NCBI RefSeq assembly: GCF_947495205.1
Contig: NZ_CANLXV010000002.1
Location: forward strand, 235,148 to 299,147
Direction: 5' to 3'
Source of the DNA: an uncultured Polaribacter sp.
GTDB lineage: Bacteria > Bacteroidota > Bacteroidia > Flavobacteriales > Flavobacteriaceae
Length of the DNA stretch: 64,000 nt
The notes under the pieces were generated by a model. It saw only the letters and a program-made list of their open reading frames with translations. It ran no database searches and was not told the origin of the DNA. Position 1 is the stretch's first letter. Each line of letters opens with the position of its first letter. The position numbers and the translations under genes are program-made. This document shows positions 45,709-54,977 of the stretch, one piece after another.

Positions 45709-48087
45709 TTATTTATATGAGGCATTGATTTTCCAGGTACCAGATTGTGCTTTAAACTTTAAAAAATCTTTAGTTTCGCTATCAAACGCAAATCCTTTCA
45801 ACGATTTTTTATTTTTCCCTTTATTCCAGACACATCTGTTGTTTACAAAAACCTTTTGGATTACTTTATTATTTTTAGGAATTCCAATAATGGCAGTGGT
45901 TTGTTTTGGCGAATCTAAATCTAATTGATATGCAACATCACTAGAAACTATTGCTAATTTTATTTGCCCTTTTACCGTTGGAATCGTTTTCTTTAGTTGT
46001 TTTATATGAAGTAATTTTGGCATAATTTCATATTCGCTCCAAGCAGCTTTAGTTGGCGCAACACCCGCAATATATTTTGAAAGAATTTTATTAGAACCAT
46101 TCCAAGCATGGTTGTAACTGCCGCCTCTTGGAAACATTTCATATAAAGTAGACATCGATTTTTTATCTACCTGACTTTGGTACTGGTCTTTCATTCTTGC
46201 CAAAGATGCTTTGTGTCTATCTGCAATACACATGGCTTCTTCTACCACCCATTCAAAATGCGGACTAGAAAAACGGTTTGGTATTAAAACATTATCTACC
46301 ACTTGGTTATAAAACTTTGGATTAGCAATACCAGAAACTAAAGCTATGGCATTAGCCCTATCATCTTTTAAATTTTGAGCATCACTACTGTAAAATCCGT
46401 TTTTCCAATATACATTTTCAAATGCAGGTTTCATAGTTTCCATTCTTTTAGTATACCAAATAATATCTTCTGTTTTTCCCAGAACCTCAGCCATTTTTTT
46501 TGCTTCTTTTAAAGCTAAATAATAAAATGCCGCCTGAATTGGTTCTTTATCAATGGTGTTTTTCACACCCCAATCTGCCCAATCCCAAGCATCTGGACTT
46601 TTCTTAATGCGATATTCTGGCAAGCCATTCTCTTGCATTGGAAATAATTTTAGATAATTATAGGCGTAAGGATAAGCGTGCTCTAAAGTTTCTAAATCGC
46701 CAGTATTTAAATAATAAGGCCAAATACATTGCGCAATAAATTGTAAACTTTGCGTAACTAATTCACGAACTCTAAGTGGTCCTAAAGCTCCTAAAACATC
46801 ATTTTCACTAAATGCCGTAGTTTGTAAAATTGCTTTTTTAAGCAGTTGTCTTCCTGCATTATCCATGGCATAGAACAAATATCCTGTTTGGTCTGCTACA
46901 TCTCCAATCCATAATGCACGTTCTCTATCTGGGCAATCCATAAAGTTGTCACGGGCACACACAAACAAGGTGTTATTTCCCATCCACCATAAACGATTGT
47001 AAAAAGGATCGTCTATTTCAAATTTACCCGCCATTTCACCTACGCTCATCCAACGGTATTTTAAGGCTTTTACTTTAACACCTTCTGGAATAGTGTAACG
47101 TATTTCATTACCATTCATCCATGAAAAACTCTCGAATTTCTGGGTTCCTGCTTTTGTAATATAAGTTGCCGTAATTTTGTTTAATCGGTTATCTGTTGTT
47201 ACAAAAATGGTATCACCTGCTTTGGCTTCTACTTCTAAATAAGGTGTAATTTGCTTATTAAAAGGTAATTTACATTTAATGGTTTTTCCTTTACTTGTAA
47301 ATGGAAATTGCAAATCGTCATGATTTTTGTAATTCTGTAAACCATGATTGATTAATTGAGGTACAATGTTAGGCTCTAAGTTGTACCAAGGTGCTACACC
47401 TGCATTTCCTTTTTCTGTAGCTTTTGACCAATTGCTATCGTCAAAATTAGACATATACCAAGCGTTTTCAGTCCAATCATTCATTGCGTTTTGCGCGTTA
47501 AACTGAACAGAATATTGCACTAATGATCTACTAGCAGGTGCAATTGTGTGGTTATATCCTGGATGCTGTTTTGCTTTCCAACTTTTGTTAGAAACTAATT
47601 TTTGATCTCCTATTTGAGCCGAAAATAATAAACCGCCTTTTCCACTATCTATATGGGTACCTTTATGAGTTTCTCGCCCCCAATACCAAGCTAAAATGGC
47701 TATTGTGTTTTTTCCTTTTTTTAAATAAGGTTGAATATTAACTGTTTCGTACCAAGAATTGGTTGGCGTTATTTTTTTCTTCCTGTTCCATTTTCCTGCC
47801 TGACTTGGCCCTCTTGAAAGGCCACCTTCAAAAAGCACCATTTCACCATTAATCCACAACCAAAACTTGCTGTCTACGCTTATGTGCGCTTCAACAATTT
47901 CTGGAATCTCATCTACAGCAATCGTTTTTCTAAAACTCATCCAAGTATTAGTAGGTCCATCTTCTTGTTGCCAAATCCATTGGGCATTTTGCCAGTTAGG
48001 AGCACTGGCAAATAATGTAATAGGCGTTAAAAAAATTATTGCAAGAAAGAATAATATGCCTAAGTTAGTTCTATTTTTTTTTGTCAT
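45709..48087 (-). CDS. GH78-type alpha-L-rhamnosidase, secreted
   Basis: GH78-like rhamnosidase. I place the start at the Met at 48087 (MTKKNR), giving 792 aa, a proper Sec signal peptide (to about LFASA) and a 19-bp gap; the longer reading frame to 48144 would overlap the upstream gene and put 19 hydrophilic residues before the signal. WLWINGEMVLFEGGLSRG is in the N-terminal sandwich; Asp384, Glu389 and Asp396 in DCPDRERALWIGD match the GH78 acid-site spacing. The segment around MFPRGGSYNHAWNG is typical of the barrel's end. Closely related to the next gene upstream (48107) but without the Ig, LamG and sorting modules. Confidence 0.88.
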   Translation of the reverse strand: MTKKNRTNLGILFFLAIIFLTPITLFASAPNWQNAQWIWQQEDGPTNTWMSFRKTIAVDEIPEIVEAHISVDSKFWLWINGEMVLFEGGLSRGPSQAGKWNRKKKITPTNSWYETVNIQPYLKKGKNTIAILAWYWGRETHKGTHIDSGKGGLLFSAQIGDQKLVSNKSWKAKQHPGYNHTIAPASRSLVQYSVQFNAQNAMNDWTENAWYMSNFDDSNWSKATEKGNAGVAPWYNLEPNIVPQLINHGLQNYKNHDDLQFPFTSKGKTIKCKLPFNKQITPYLEVEAKAGDTIFVTTDNRLNKITATYITKAGTQKFESFSWMNGNEIRYTIPEGVKVKALKYRWMSVGEMAGKFEIDDPFYNRLWWMGNNTLFVCARDNFMDCPDRERALWIGDVADQTGYLFYAMDNAGRQLLKKAILQTTAFSENDVLGALGPLRVRELVTQSLQFIAQCIWPYYLNTGDLETLEHAYPYAYNYLKLFPMQENGLPEYRIKKSPDAWDWADWGVKNTIDKEPIQAAFYYLALKEAKKMAEVLGKTEDIIWYTKRMETMKPAFENVYWKNGFYSSDAQNLKDDRANAIALVSGIANPKFYNQVVDNVLIPNRFSSPHFEWVVEEAMCIADRHKASLARMKDQYQSQVDKKSMSTLYEMFPRGGSYNHAWNGSNKILSKYIAGVAPTKAAWSEYEIMPKLLHIKQLKKTIPTVKGQIKLAIVSSDVAYQLDLDSPKQTTAIIGIPKNNKVIQKVFVNNRCVWNKGKNKKSLKGFAFDSETKDFLKFKAQSGTWKINASYK

Positions 48088-48106
48088 TTTCTTATTGATT
48101 TGTATG

Positions 48107-51100
48107 CTATTGTTTGATAAATTTTGACATGTATGCATTTCCATTTCTATCCTTCATTTCGATAATATATAAACCATTTCCAAAAGATGAAACATCTAAT
48201 GTGTTGTTACTTATGTTTGATGATTTTATCATTCTTCCAGATAAATCGTACACCTTTGCACTAAGCATTTCTGCACCTGAGATGTTAAGTAGTTGAGTAG
48301 CTGGATTTGGATATAATTTTATGTTACTTAGTTCAAATTTATTTTCTGTAACACTAAGACTATTTAGAAACTGTTGAATATTTTCAATATTCATTACTTC
48401 ATTAATTTCAGTTTCAGAAAGTGCGTCATCAAACAAATACACTTCATCTAACATTCCTGTAAAATTTCGTACAACTCGCGAGTTTGAAAATGATCCAAAA
48501 ATTAATCTACCTATTGCTTTTGGTTTACCCGTTTCAAATTCATCATATTGAGCAATACTTCCTCGTTGCTCTCCATTTACATAAAACTTATGCCCTCTTT
48601 GTCCTTCTCTTTGGTCTATAACTAAGGCAACATGAAACCAATCGTCTTTTTCATTATTATCTACATTAAAAGAAATCGACTTTTTTTGATGCGAAGATCT
48701 AAAGCTTAAATCAGTTCCATTAGAATATAATAAAGTACGCCCATTTGTAGCTTGTATAATATCTCCACGTTTTGTATAATCAGATACTTTTAACCAAAAC
48801 GCTATGGTATAAGCGGTTTCAGAACTGTATTCGAAAACTTTGTCTACAGATGTAAGATAAGAACCTTCTGTAAAACTAAACACGCCTCCTTTGCCAAATT
48901 TTGCATCATCGTAGGTTACAGCAGAACCTATAGTTGCATCATTACCATTACCACTTTCGTCATTACCATTTTCTTCTAAAGGTAAATAAAACAACAGTTT
49001 GTTGGTAAAAATACCAGCTTTGTCTAGTATACTAATGGTTATACTTGTTTCCGTACTTTTACCATCTGTATCTGTTACTTTCGCTGTTAATTCATAATTT
49101 CCACCTTCTAAGTTTGACAAAGCAGGCGTATCTGAAGAAGAAAAATTAAAAGGACCATCTGTCTTTGTAGCGATAAGCTCATCGTCTAAAAACAATTCTA
49201 CTTTTTCAATACCTTCATCATCAGTAGCATCCAATTCAATAGTTACATCATTATCTGCCTTCTCAAATATAGCACCATCCGTTGGCGTTGTAAATGAAAT
49301 TTCAGGATTGTAGTCAACAAATACACTGGCATTAAACTCCCAAACACCAGGATTTACATTAAATCTTAAAAAAGATTCATCTTCGCCATTGAAAGAAATT
49401 CCTGCAACGCCCGATACAAATGCTCCATCTTTCCAAACGGTATCTCCACCAACGGTTACTTCAAAAATTTCTGTATTTGTTTTTGGTATTCCTACAACCG
49501 CTTTTGTATTTTCTGGCGATTCTAATTTCAAATTAAAATTATTTTTACCAGAGGTAACCTCGACCAATATATCTCCTTTAACAGAAGGTACTGTAGTTTC
49601 AAATGATCTAAAACTAGCTAATGTTGGACATACTTCGTAAGATGCCCAAGCCACTTCTGTAGCTTTAATACCTGTAATATAACGAGATAATATATAGTTG
49701 GGTGCATTCCAAGCATGGTTTGGTGTACCTGGATTACTATTAGGATCGCTCTCAAAACGTTCGTATAAAGTTGTTAAGTTAGGGTTGTCAACTTGAAAAT
49801 CATACACCTCTCTCATTCTAGTTAATGCTTTTTCGGTTTCTCCTAATTGCATTAACGCCTCTTCTGCCAACCATTCAAAATGTGGACTTGATTTTCTAAC
49901 TGGAAATAAAACTTCATCTACTAAAGTTTCATAATGACTTTCGTCTGCTAAACCTGCTACAACTGCAAGAGAACTTACACGTTCTTCGATTGGATTACCT
50001 GCAGTATTATAACTATTGCCTCTCCAATATTTTTTTACATAGTTTTGCTCTATACTATTAATTCTGTTATCATACCATGGTATATCTTGATTTTTACCTA
50101 GTACAACAGCCATTTTTTTTGCCGCTTTTAATGCGATATAATACCATGTAGCTCTTATTGCGTCTGAATCACGATCACTACCCCAATCTGTCCAATTTAC
50201 ACCACCTCTTCTGTTTTCTGGCAGGCCATCTGAAGCCATATTCCATAATCCTAAATACGTTAGTATAGCAGGATATGCATTTTCTATGGTCTCTTTATCA
50301 CCTGTATTGTAATAATATTGCCATACTACGTTATCAATAAATTGAAGACTTTGCCCTGCAAATTCAGCAGTTTTTGTTTGAAAACTACCAAATCCTGGTG
50401 TTAAACCTTCTATAATATCTCCTCTACGATAATTTATAGTGTTGTCTATTGCTTTTTTCAATAATTTTCTTCCAGCTTCATCTAAAGTATAAAAAATAGC
50501 TCCTGTTTGATCACCAACATCTCCAATCCATAATGCACGTTCTCTATCAGGACAATCCATATAACCATCTCTTGCACAGATATATAAAGTGTTACGAGCC
50601 ATCCACCATAAACGATTATAAAATTCATTATCACTCTCAAAATTACCTGTCATTTCCCCTAAACCTGTCCAACGATATTTAAGTTCTTGTACTTCTACTC
50701 CTGAAGGAATTATGTATTCTACAACATGACCATTAAACCAGGTATAACCCTCAAATTCTTGAACACCGCTTTTAGAAATATAGGTTGATTTCAATAAGTG
50801 GAAGTTGTTATCAGTATCCATAACAACAGTTTTTCCAGCAGTAGCATTCAACTTTATGTAAGGCGTAATTTGTTGGTTGAATGGAAGTTTTGCTATTATG
50901 GTTTTATTAGACCCTGTATTATTTGTGTAAGGAAGCTGAATTGCTGCTCCGTTTACTGTCATAGATGGGTAATCTGTTAATCCTCTATCATTCCACTGCG
51001 GTATAGCACGTTCTACCAAATTGCCCCAAGGTTGGCTATTAATGCCTCCTTTTTCTATTGGTGTATCCCAGTTACTATCATCATAACCTTCTAAATACCA

Positions 51101-51688
51101 AGCATTATCTGTCCAATCTCCTAGTGCATTTCGAGCATCAAATTTTACACTATAAGGTGTAATTCTGTTATCTGCTCCACCTCCACCACTATTTGGATCA
51201 TAAGCGGGGTGTAATTTCATTTTCCAAGAAGTATTTGTATTTAAATCTGCGTTCCAATCTGCAGCAACAAACAAACCACCTTTACCACTATCTAAATGAG
51301 ATTTACGTGTGCGCCCCCAATACCAAGCCAAAATAGCTATCGTATTTTCTCCTTCTTTTAAATAAGGTGCAAAATCTACTGGATCATAATACGTGGTATT
51401 TGGTGCAGCTCCTCTGGCTAAACCTCCTTCAAATAATACCATTTCTCCGTTAATCCATAACCAATATTTACTATCAACAGCAATATTTACCATTGCTTGT
51501 GATGGTACTGTGCTCAGATTGATAGTTTTTCTAAACGCCATCCATGTATTAGCAGGACCATCTTGTTGCTGCCAAATCCACTGAGACTGTGCATTTACAG
51601 AAGTTATTGACATTGCTAAGAGAATAAATAGAGATACTAAAATGCCTCTTTTTCTAATTTTTCTGTTTAAGAAGTCTTTATTCTTCAT
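48107..51688 (-). CDS. GH78-type alpha-L-rhamnosidase with Ig-like, LamG and T9SS sorting domains
   Basis: 1193-aa modular secreted rhamnosidase. Signal peptide (about 1-33, SVNAQ), GH78-type sandwich plus six-hairpin barrel (Asp378, Glu383, Asp390 in DCPDRERALWIGD), then about 805-895 an Ig-like domain (PTDGAIFEKADNDVTIELDA), about 905-1105 a LamG/concanavalin-like domain (YLPLEENGNDESGNGNDATIG, MLDEVYLFDDALSE), and a C-terminal type IX sorting domain (LYPNPATQLLNI to the end). So it acts outside the outer membrane while its neighbour at 45709 stays periplasmic. The two catalytic parts look like a tandem duplication. LamG probably anchors it to the polysaccharide. Confidence 0.9.
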   Translation of the reverse strand: MKNKDFLNRKIRKRGILVSLFILLAMSITSVNAQSQWIWQQQDGPANTWMAFRKTINLSTVPSQAMVNIAVDSKYWLWINGEMVLFEGGLARGAAPNTTYYDPVDFAPYLKEGENTIAILAWYWGRTRKSHLDSGKGGLFVAADWNADLNTNTSWKMKLHPAYDPNSGGGGADNRITPYSVKFDARNALGDWTDNAWYLEGYDDSNWDTPIEKGGINSQPWGNLVERAIPQWNDRGLTDYPSMTVNGAAIQLPYTNNTGSNKTIIAKLPFNQQITPYIKLNATAGKTVVMDTDNNFHLLKSTYISKSGVQEFEGYTWFNGHVVEYIIPSGVEVQELKYRWTGLGEMTGNFESDNEFYNRLWWMARNTLYICARDGYMDCPDRERALWIGDVGDQTGAIFYTLDEAGRKLLKKAIDNTINYRRGDIIEGLTPGFGSFQTKTAEFAGQSLQFIDNVVWQYYYNTGDKETIENAYPAILTYLGLWNMASDGLPENRRGGVNWTDWGSDRDSDAIRATWYYIALKAAKKMAVVLGKNQDIPWYDNRINSIEQNYVKKYWRGNSYNTAGNPIEERVSSLAVVAGLADESHYETLVDEVLFPVRKSSPHFEWLAEEALMQLGETEKALTRMREVYDFQVDNPNLTTLYERFESDPNSNPGTPNHAWNAPNYILSRYITGIKATEVAWASYEVCPTLASFRSFETTVPSVKGDILVEVTSGKNNFNLKLESPENTKAVVGIPKTNTEIFEVTVGGDTVWKDGAFVSGVAGISFNGEDESFLRFNVNPGVWEFNASVFVDYNPEISFTTPTDGAIFEKADNDVTIELDATDDEGIEKVELFLDDELIATKTDGPFNFSSSDTPALSNLEGGNYELTAKVTDTDGKSTETSITISILDKAGIFTNKLLFYLPLEENGNDESGNGNDATIGSAVTYDDAKFGKGGVFSFTEGSYLTSVDKVFEYSSETAYTIAFWLKVSDYTKRGDIIQATNGRTLLYSNGTDLSFRSSHQKKSISFNVDNNEKDDWFHVALVIDQREGQRGHKFYVNGEQRGSIAQYDEFETGKPKAIGRLIFGSFSNSRVVRNFTGMLDEVYLFDDALSETEINEVMNIENIQQFLNSLSVTENKFELSNIKLYPNPATQLLNISGAEMLSAKVYDLSGRMIKSSNISNNTLDVSSFGNGLYIIEMKDRNGNAYMSKFIKQ

Positions 51689-51701
51689 GATTTATCAGTT
51701 A

Positions 51702-54700
51702 TTATTTGTTACCATTATTATTAAAAATTTTAATTTCTTTAATAGACGGCGCTTGTTTTGCATCTATAATTAAAAGCCTGCATTTTGTAGCTTGCACCGC
51801 ATCAAATTGATGCATTTTATTTGCCCCACAACCCCTTCCTTTTACAATATCTTTCCAACCCTCATTTTCCCAATATTGTAGTTTATAAGAAGTGATATTC
51901 TCCTCAAATTCATCTACAACAACTTGATTAAAAGTTTGTGGTTTCACCCATTCTACCTCCAAATATTGATTTTTAGTTTCTGTTGCCAACCAACGTGTTG
52001 CTTCGTCTTCATCATTTACTCTAAAGGCTTCAAAAACGGGTAATTTTTCAGTTTGAATAAACATCGATGAGGCATTCATTCTACCTAATTTTGCTAGATT
52101 TTTAATATCTTCTAAAGGTGCTGGAAATTGTGTTTTTAGCATTTCATCAACTTTAAAATCATATATTCCAGAAGTAACATTGTAAATTACGTAATTGCCA
52201 ACAGCTTTGCTTTTTTCTGTTCCTACAAAAGTAATGCCTTCTGCATTTTCAGCCAATACACTACTTTCTTGAATTTCATCTTTACTTGTTGCTGGTAAAT
52301 ACACTTTTGCACTTGTATTTACAGGAATTTCAATATGAAATGTTGCGCCTTTTCCTTCTTTTTTCCAATTGACAACCACATTTCCATACATCGATTCGTA
52401 TTCAGTATTTGCAAAGGTTAAATCTCCGACAGGAGCTGGTTTAATCATCATATTTTGCATGCCTAATTGCTCTGAATTTGGACGAATCCCTCCAAAACCT
52501 TTGATAAAATAACCTCCAATTCCTGTATAACAAGTATGTATTTGGCTGTTACCTATAGCAGACCAACGTTCTGGCCAAACCGTTTTACCTTGCTCTAAAA
52601 AGTAGCCATAACTTGGGTGGTGTTTGTCTTGTAGCAACTCGTAAATTAAATCCATACGTTCACCAGATTCTGTAAAATAACGCGTGTATAATGCTTGCCC
52701 AGAACTTCCTGTGTCGTAATATGGAAATTTATACAATATATTATCTACCAAAACATCTTCTACTTTTTCTTTTTCAGATAAAGGCGTTACACCAGATAAT
52801 AAAGCAAAGGCTTGATCTACTTGATAACCCTTTAAATACTTACCAGTTTCTGGATTGTAAGACAATTTATGAGTGGCCTCTTGTTGCACTTTTAATCTTT
52901 CTGCATAGGTTTTAGCATCCTCAGTTTTGCCCAAAGTCTCTGCAATTTGCATTGCATTTTCCAACATAAACGCATACACACAATTGTTAAAATGTGCAGC
53001 GTCTGGAGAATTACTACTAGTCCAAAAATTACCTCTTGGAGTACACCAATCTCCTAAACCTGGCATTTCTCTTTTTCCTTGTTCTCCTATTTTTAAAGCT
53101 CCATCAGTATTAGCATTTGAATGTTCATACAACCAAGTCATCCATTTTTGCATCGATTTATAATTGTCTAATAACACTTTTTTATCACCTAACATTCTAT
53201 AAGTTTCCCAAACAGTTAATGGGCTATTGGCTTTCCACATTAAAAACGGACGGTCTTCTTCATTTAAAACAGCTCTCGTTTGACCGTCTGATAATTGTGC
53301 ATCTCTAGTGTACTGCAAATATTGATCCATATACGCACCACTTTCAAAATTTGGCAAGGCATCACCATACATTGCAGCTACAGTAACTTCTCCCCAACCA
53401 CGTCTTTCACGATGTGGACAATCTACCAAAAGTCCATCCATAGTATTCGCTAAATACGTGTTTAAGTTGATTTGATAAATTTGATTGAGTTGTTCGTTTG
53501 ATGAGCTAAACTTACTTACCTGTCTTCTATCATTGGTAATCACATATCCTTTTGCGTCTTCTATTTTAGGTTTATATTTTAATCCATAAACGGTAACCCA
53601 TCTTCCACCTGCAACATTAAAACGATTTTTAAATTTTCCTTTTCCAGATTTCCCATAAATGTATTTACTCTTTTGGTTCCAGCTTGTGGTTGTTTCTGTT
53701 TGATCGCTTATTTCAAACAAAATAGAATCGCCTTCTTGTCCTTTATACAGATCCATTTCGAAAAAACCAGTGTAGTTTTCGCCCATATCAATTCTGTACG
53801 TTCCGTCTTCATTTTTATCAACTCCAATGGCTTTTATTTCTTTAAATTTTACCTGAGGCTCTACCATTTGTGCGCTTAAAGTAGCTCTAATAGGACTATA
53901 TAATGCACGTACTTCTCTATCTTTTCTGCTATTTAATGCAAAACTGATGTTGTTGCCATCTGGTATTTTAGCGTTTAATTCTTTGTGATTGTACACACTG
54001 GCATTCATCCAATTGCTATCATTATAAGCTACTGTATTCCAATCATCTTCTCGTTTACGGTCATCTATGGTTTCGCCTCCAAAACGTAAAATATCCCAAT
54101 CACCGTAATAAGATGTATAACTCTTTTTGGTTTTCCAACTTGTATCTGTTTTTAGGGTAATATTTTCTCCTCCTGATACGATTTCTGCTTGCGCTTTAAA
54201 CACAAAAGGGATGTTTCTGTATTCTCTAATGCGTCGCCAACGAGCCCAACCTGCAGCGTGCCAAATGGCAATAACGTTATCTCCTTTTTTTAGTTTATCT
54301 GAAATATCATAAGTTAAATACGCAATTCTTTTCTTCATATAGGTAGAAACAGGATTCATTACATTCTCCGTAATTTTTTCTCCATTTACGTACAATTCGT
54401 GATACCCAAAAGATCCAACAAAAACAAATGCAGATTCTGCTTTGTCTGAAAGTGTTACCTTTTTTCTGTACCAGTTGTGGTCGGTTTTTTTCTGATCGGA
54501 TTTTAAAATCCAATCGCCTTTCCAATCCGATTTTTTGAGTAATCCCATAGAAAATCTCCCAAAATCACTCCAGTTTGATGCAACTCCGTCTTTATCCCAA
54601 ACCTTTACTTTCCAGAAATACTGTTTTGCAGAAGCTAGTTCATTACCTTGATAGGTTACGTTTACAGACTGATTGGAATCTACTTTGCCAGAATCCCAAA

Positions 54701-54965
54701 CATCGCCATTATTACTTTTTAAATTGTCTAAACTACTTGCAACCAATATTTGATATGCCGTCTGTTTTTGTCCTCTTTCAGGATTTTCTTGTTTCAATTT
54801 CCAGCTTAATCTTGGGCTTGTGTTGTCTATTCCCAAAGGATTTACGCGATATTCGCATCTAAGATCTGAAGGCGCTGTTGAAAGATTAGCACTACAACTA
54901 CTTATTAGACTTATGAAAACTAAAACTATAATGCCATTAAAGATTGACTTTAACTTATTTTTCAT
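51702..54965 (-). CDS. GH78 alpha-L-rhamnosidase with C-terminal discoidin-like domain, lipoprotein
   Basis: 1087-aa GH78 rhamnosidase. Lipoprotein signal ends at Cys24 (SLISSC). N-terminal LRCEYRVNPLGIDNTSPRLSW is a GH78 start signature; VGSFGYHELYVNGEKI is in the second sandwich. Asp515 and Glu520 in VDCPHRERRGWGE are the acid-site residues, but the third acidic residue (Asp in WLGD of classical members) is replaced by Glu in WGE one position earlier. KTVWPERW supplies the base Glu. About 955-1085 is a discoidin/F5-8-like domain (NQYLEVEWVKPQTFNQVVVDE). Near-duplicate of the adjacent upstream gene at 54978. Confidence 0.92.
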   Translation of the reverse strand: MKNKLKSIFNGIIVLVFISLISSCSANLSTAPSDLRCEYRVNPLGIDNTSPRLSWKLKQENPERGQKQTAYQILVASSLDNLKSNNGDVWDSGKVDSNQSVNVTYQGNELASAKQYFWKVKVWDKDGVASNWSDFGRFSMGLLKKSDWKGDWILKSDQKKTDHNWYRKKVTLSDKAESAFVFVGSFGYHELYVNGEKITENVMNPVSTYMKKRIAYLTYDISDKLKKGDNVIAIWHAAGWARWRRIREYRNIPFVFKAQAEIVSGGENITLKTDTSWKTKKSYTSYYGDWDILRFGGETIDDRKREDDWNTVAYNDSNWMNASVYNHKELNAKIPDGNNISFALNSRKDREVRALYSPIRATLSAQMVEPQVKFKEIKAIGVDKNEDGTYRIDMGENYTGFFEMDLYKGQEGDSILFEISDQTETTTSWNQKSKYIYGKSGKGKFKNRFNVAGGRWVTVYGLKYKPKIEDAKGYVITNDRRQVSKFSSSNEQLNQIYQINLNTYLANTMDGLLVDCPHRERRGWGEVTVAAMYGDALPNFESGAYMDQYLQYTRDAQLSDGQTRAVLNEEDRPFLMWKANSPLTVWETYRMLGDKKVLLDNYKSMQKWMTWLYEHSNANTDGALKIGEQGKREMPGLGDWCTPRGNFWTSSNSPDAAHFNNCVYAFMLENAMQIAETLGKTEDAKTYAERLKVQQEATHKLSYNPETGKYLKGYQVDQAFALLSGVTPLSEKEKVEDVLVDNILYKFPYYDTGSSGQALYTRYFTESGERMDLIYELLQDKHHPSYGYFLEQGKTVWPERWSAIGNSQIHTCYTGIGGYFIKGFGGIRPNSEQLGMQNMMIKPAPVGDLTFANTEYESMYGNVVVNWKKEGKGATFHIEIPVNTSAKVYLPATSKDEIQESSVLAENAEGITFVGTEKSKAVGNYVIYNVTSGIYDFKVDEMLKTQFPAPLEDIKNLAKLGRMNASSMFIQTEKLPVFEAFRVNDEDEATRWLATETKNQYLEVEWVKPQTFNQVVVDEFEENITSYKLQYWENEGWKDIVKGRGCGANKMHQFDAVQATKCRLLIIDAKQAPSIKEIKIFNNNGNK

Positions 54966-54977
54966 TTGTAAACTGTT

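Noticed and set aside
48088..48144. Upstream extension of the GH78 gene at 45709
   Set aside because: It would overlap the preceding gene and place hydrophilic residues before a clear signal peptide; the Met at 48087 is the better start.
54307..54525. Small open frames opposite or within the GH78, GH106 and sulfatase genes
   Set aside because: They are short, lie entirely inside well-supported genes and show no domain, signal peptide or coding pattern of their own.
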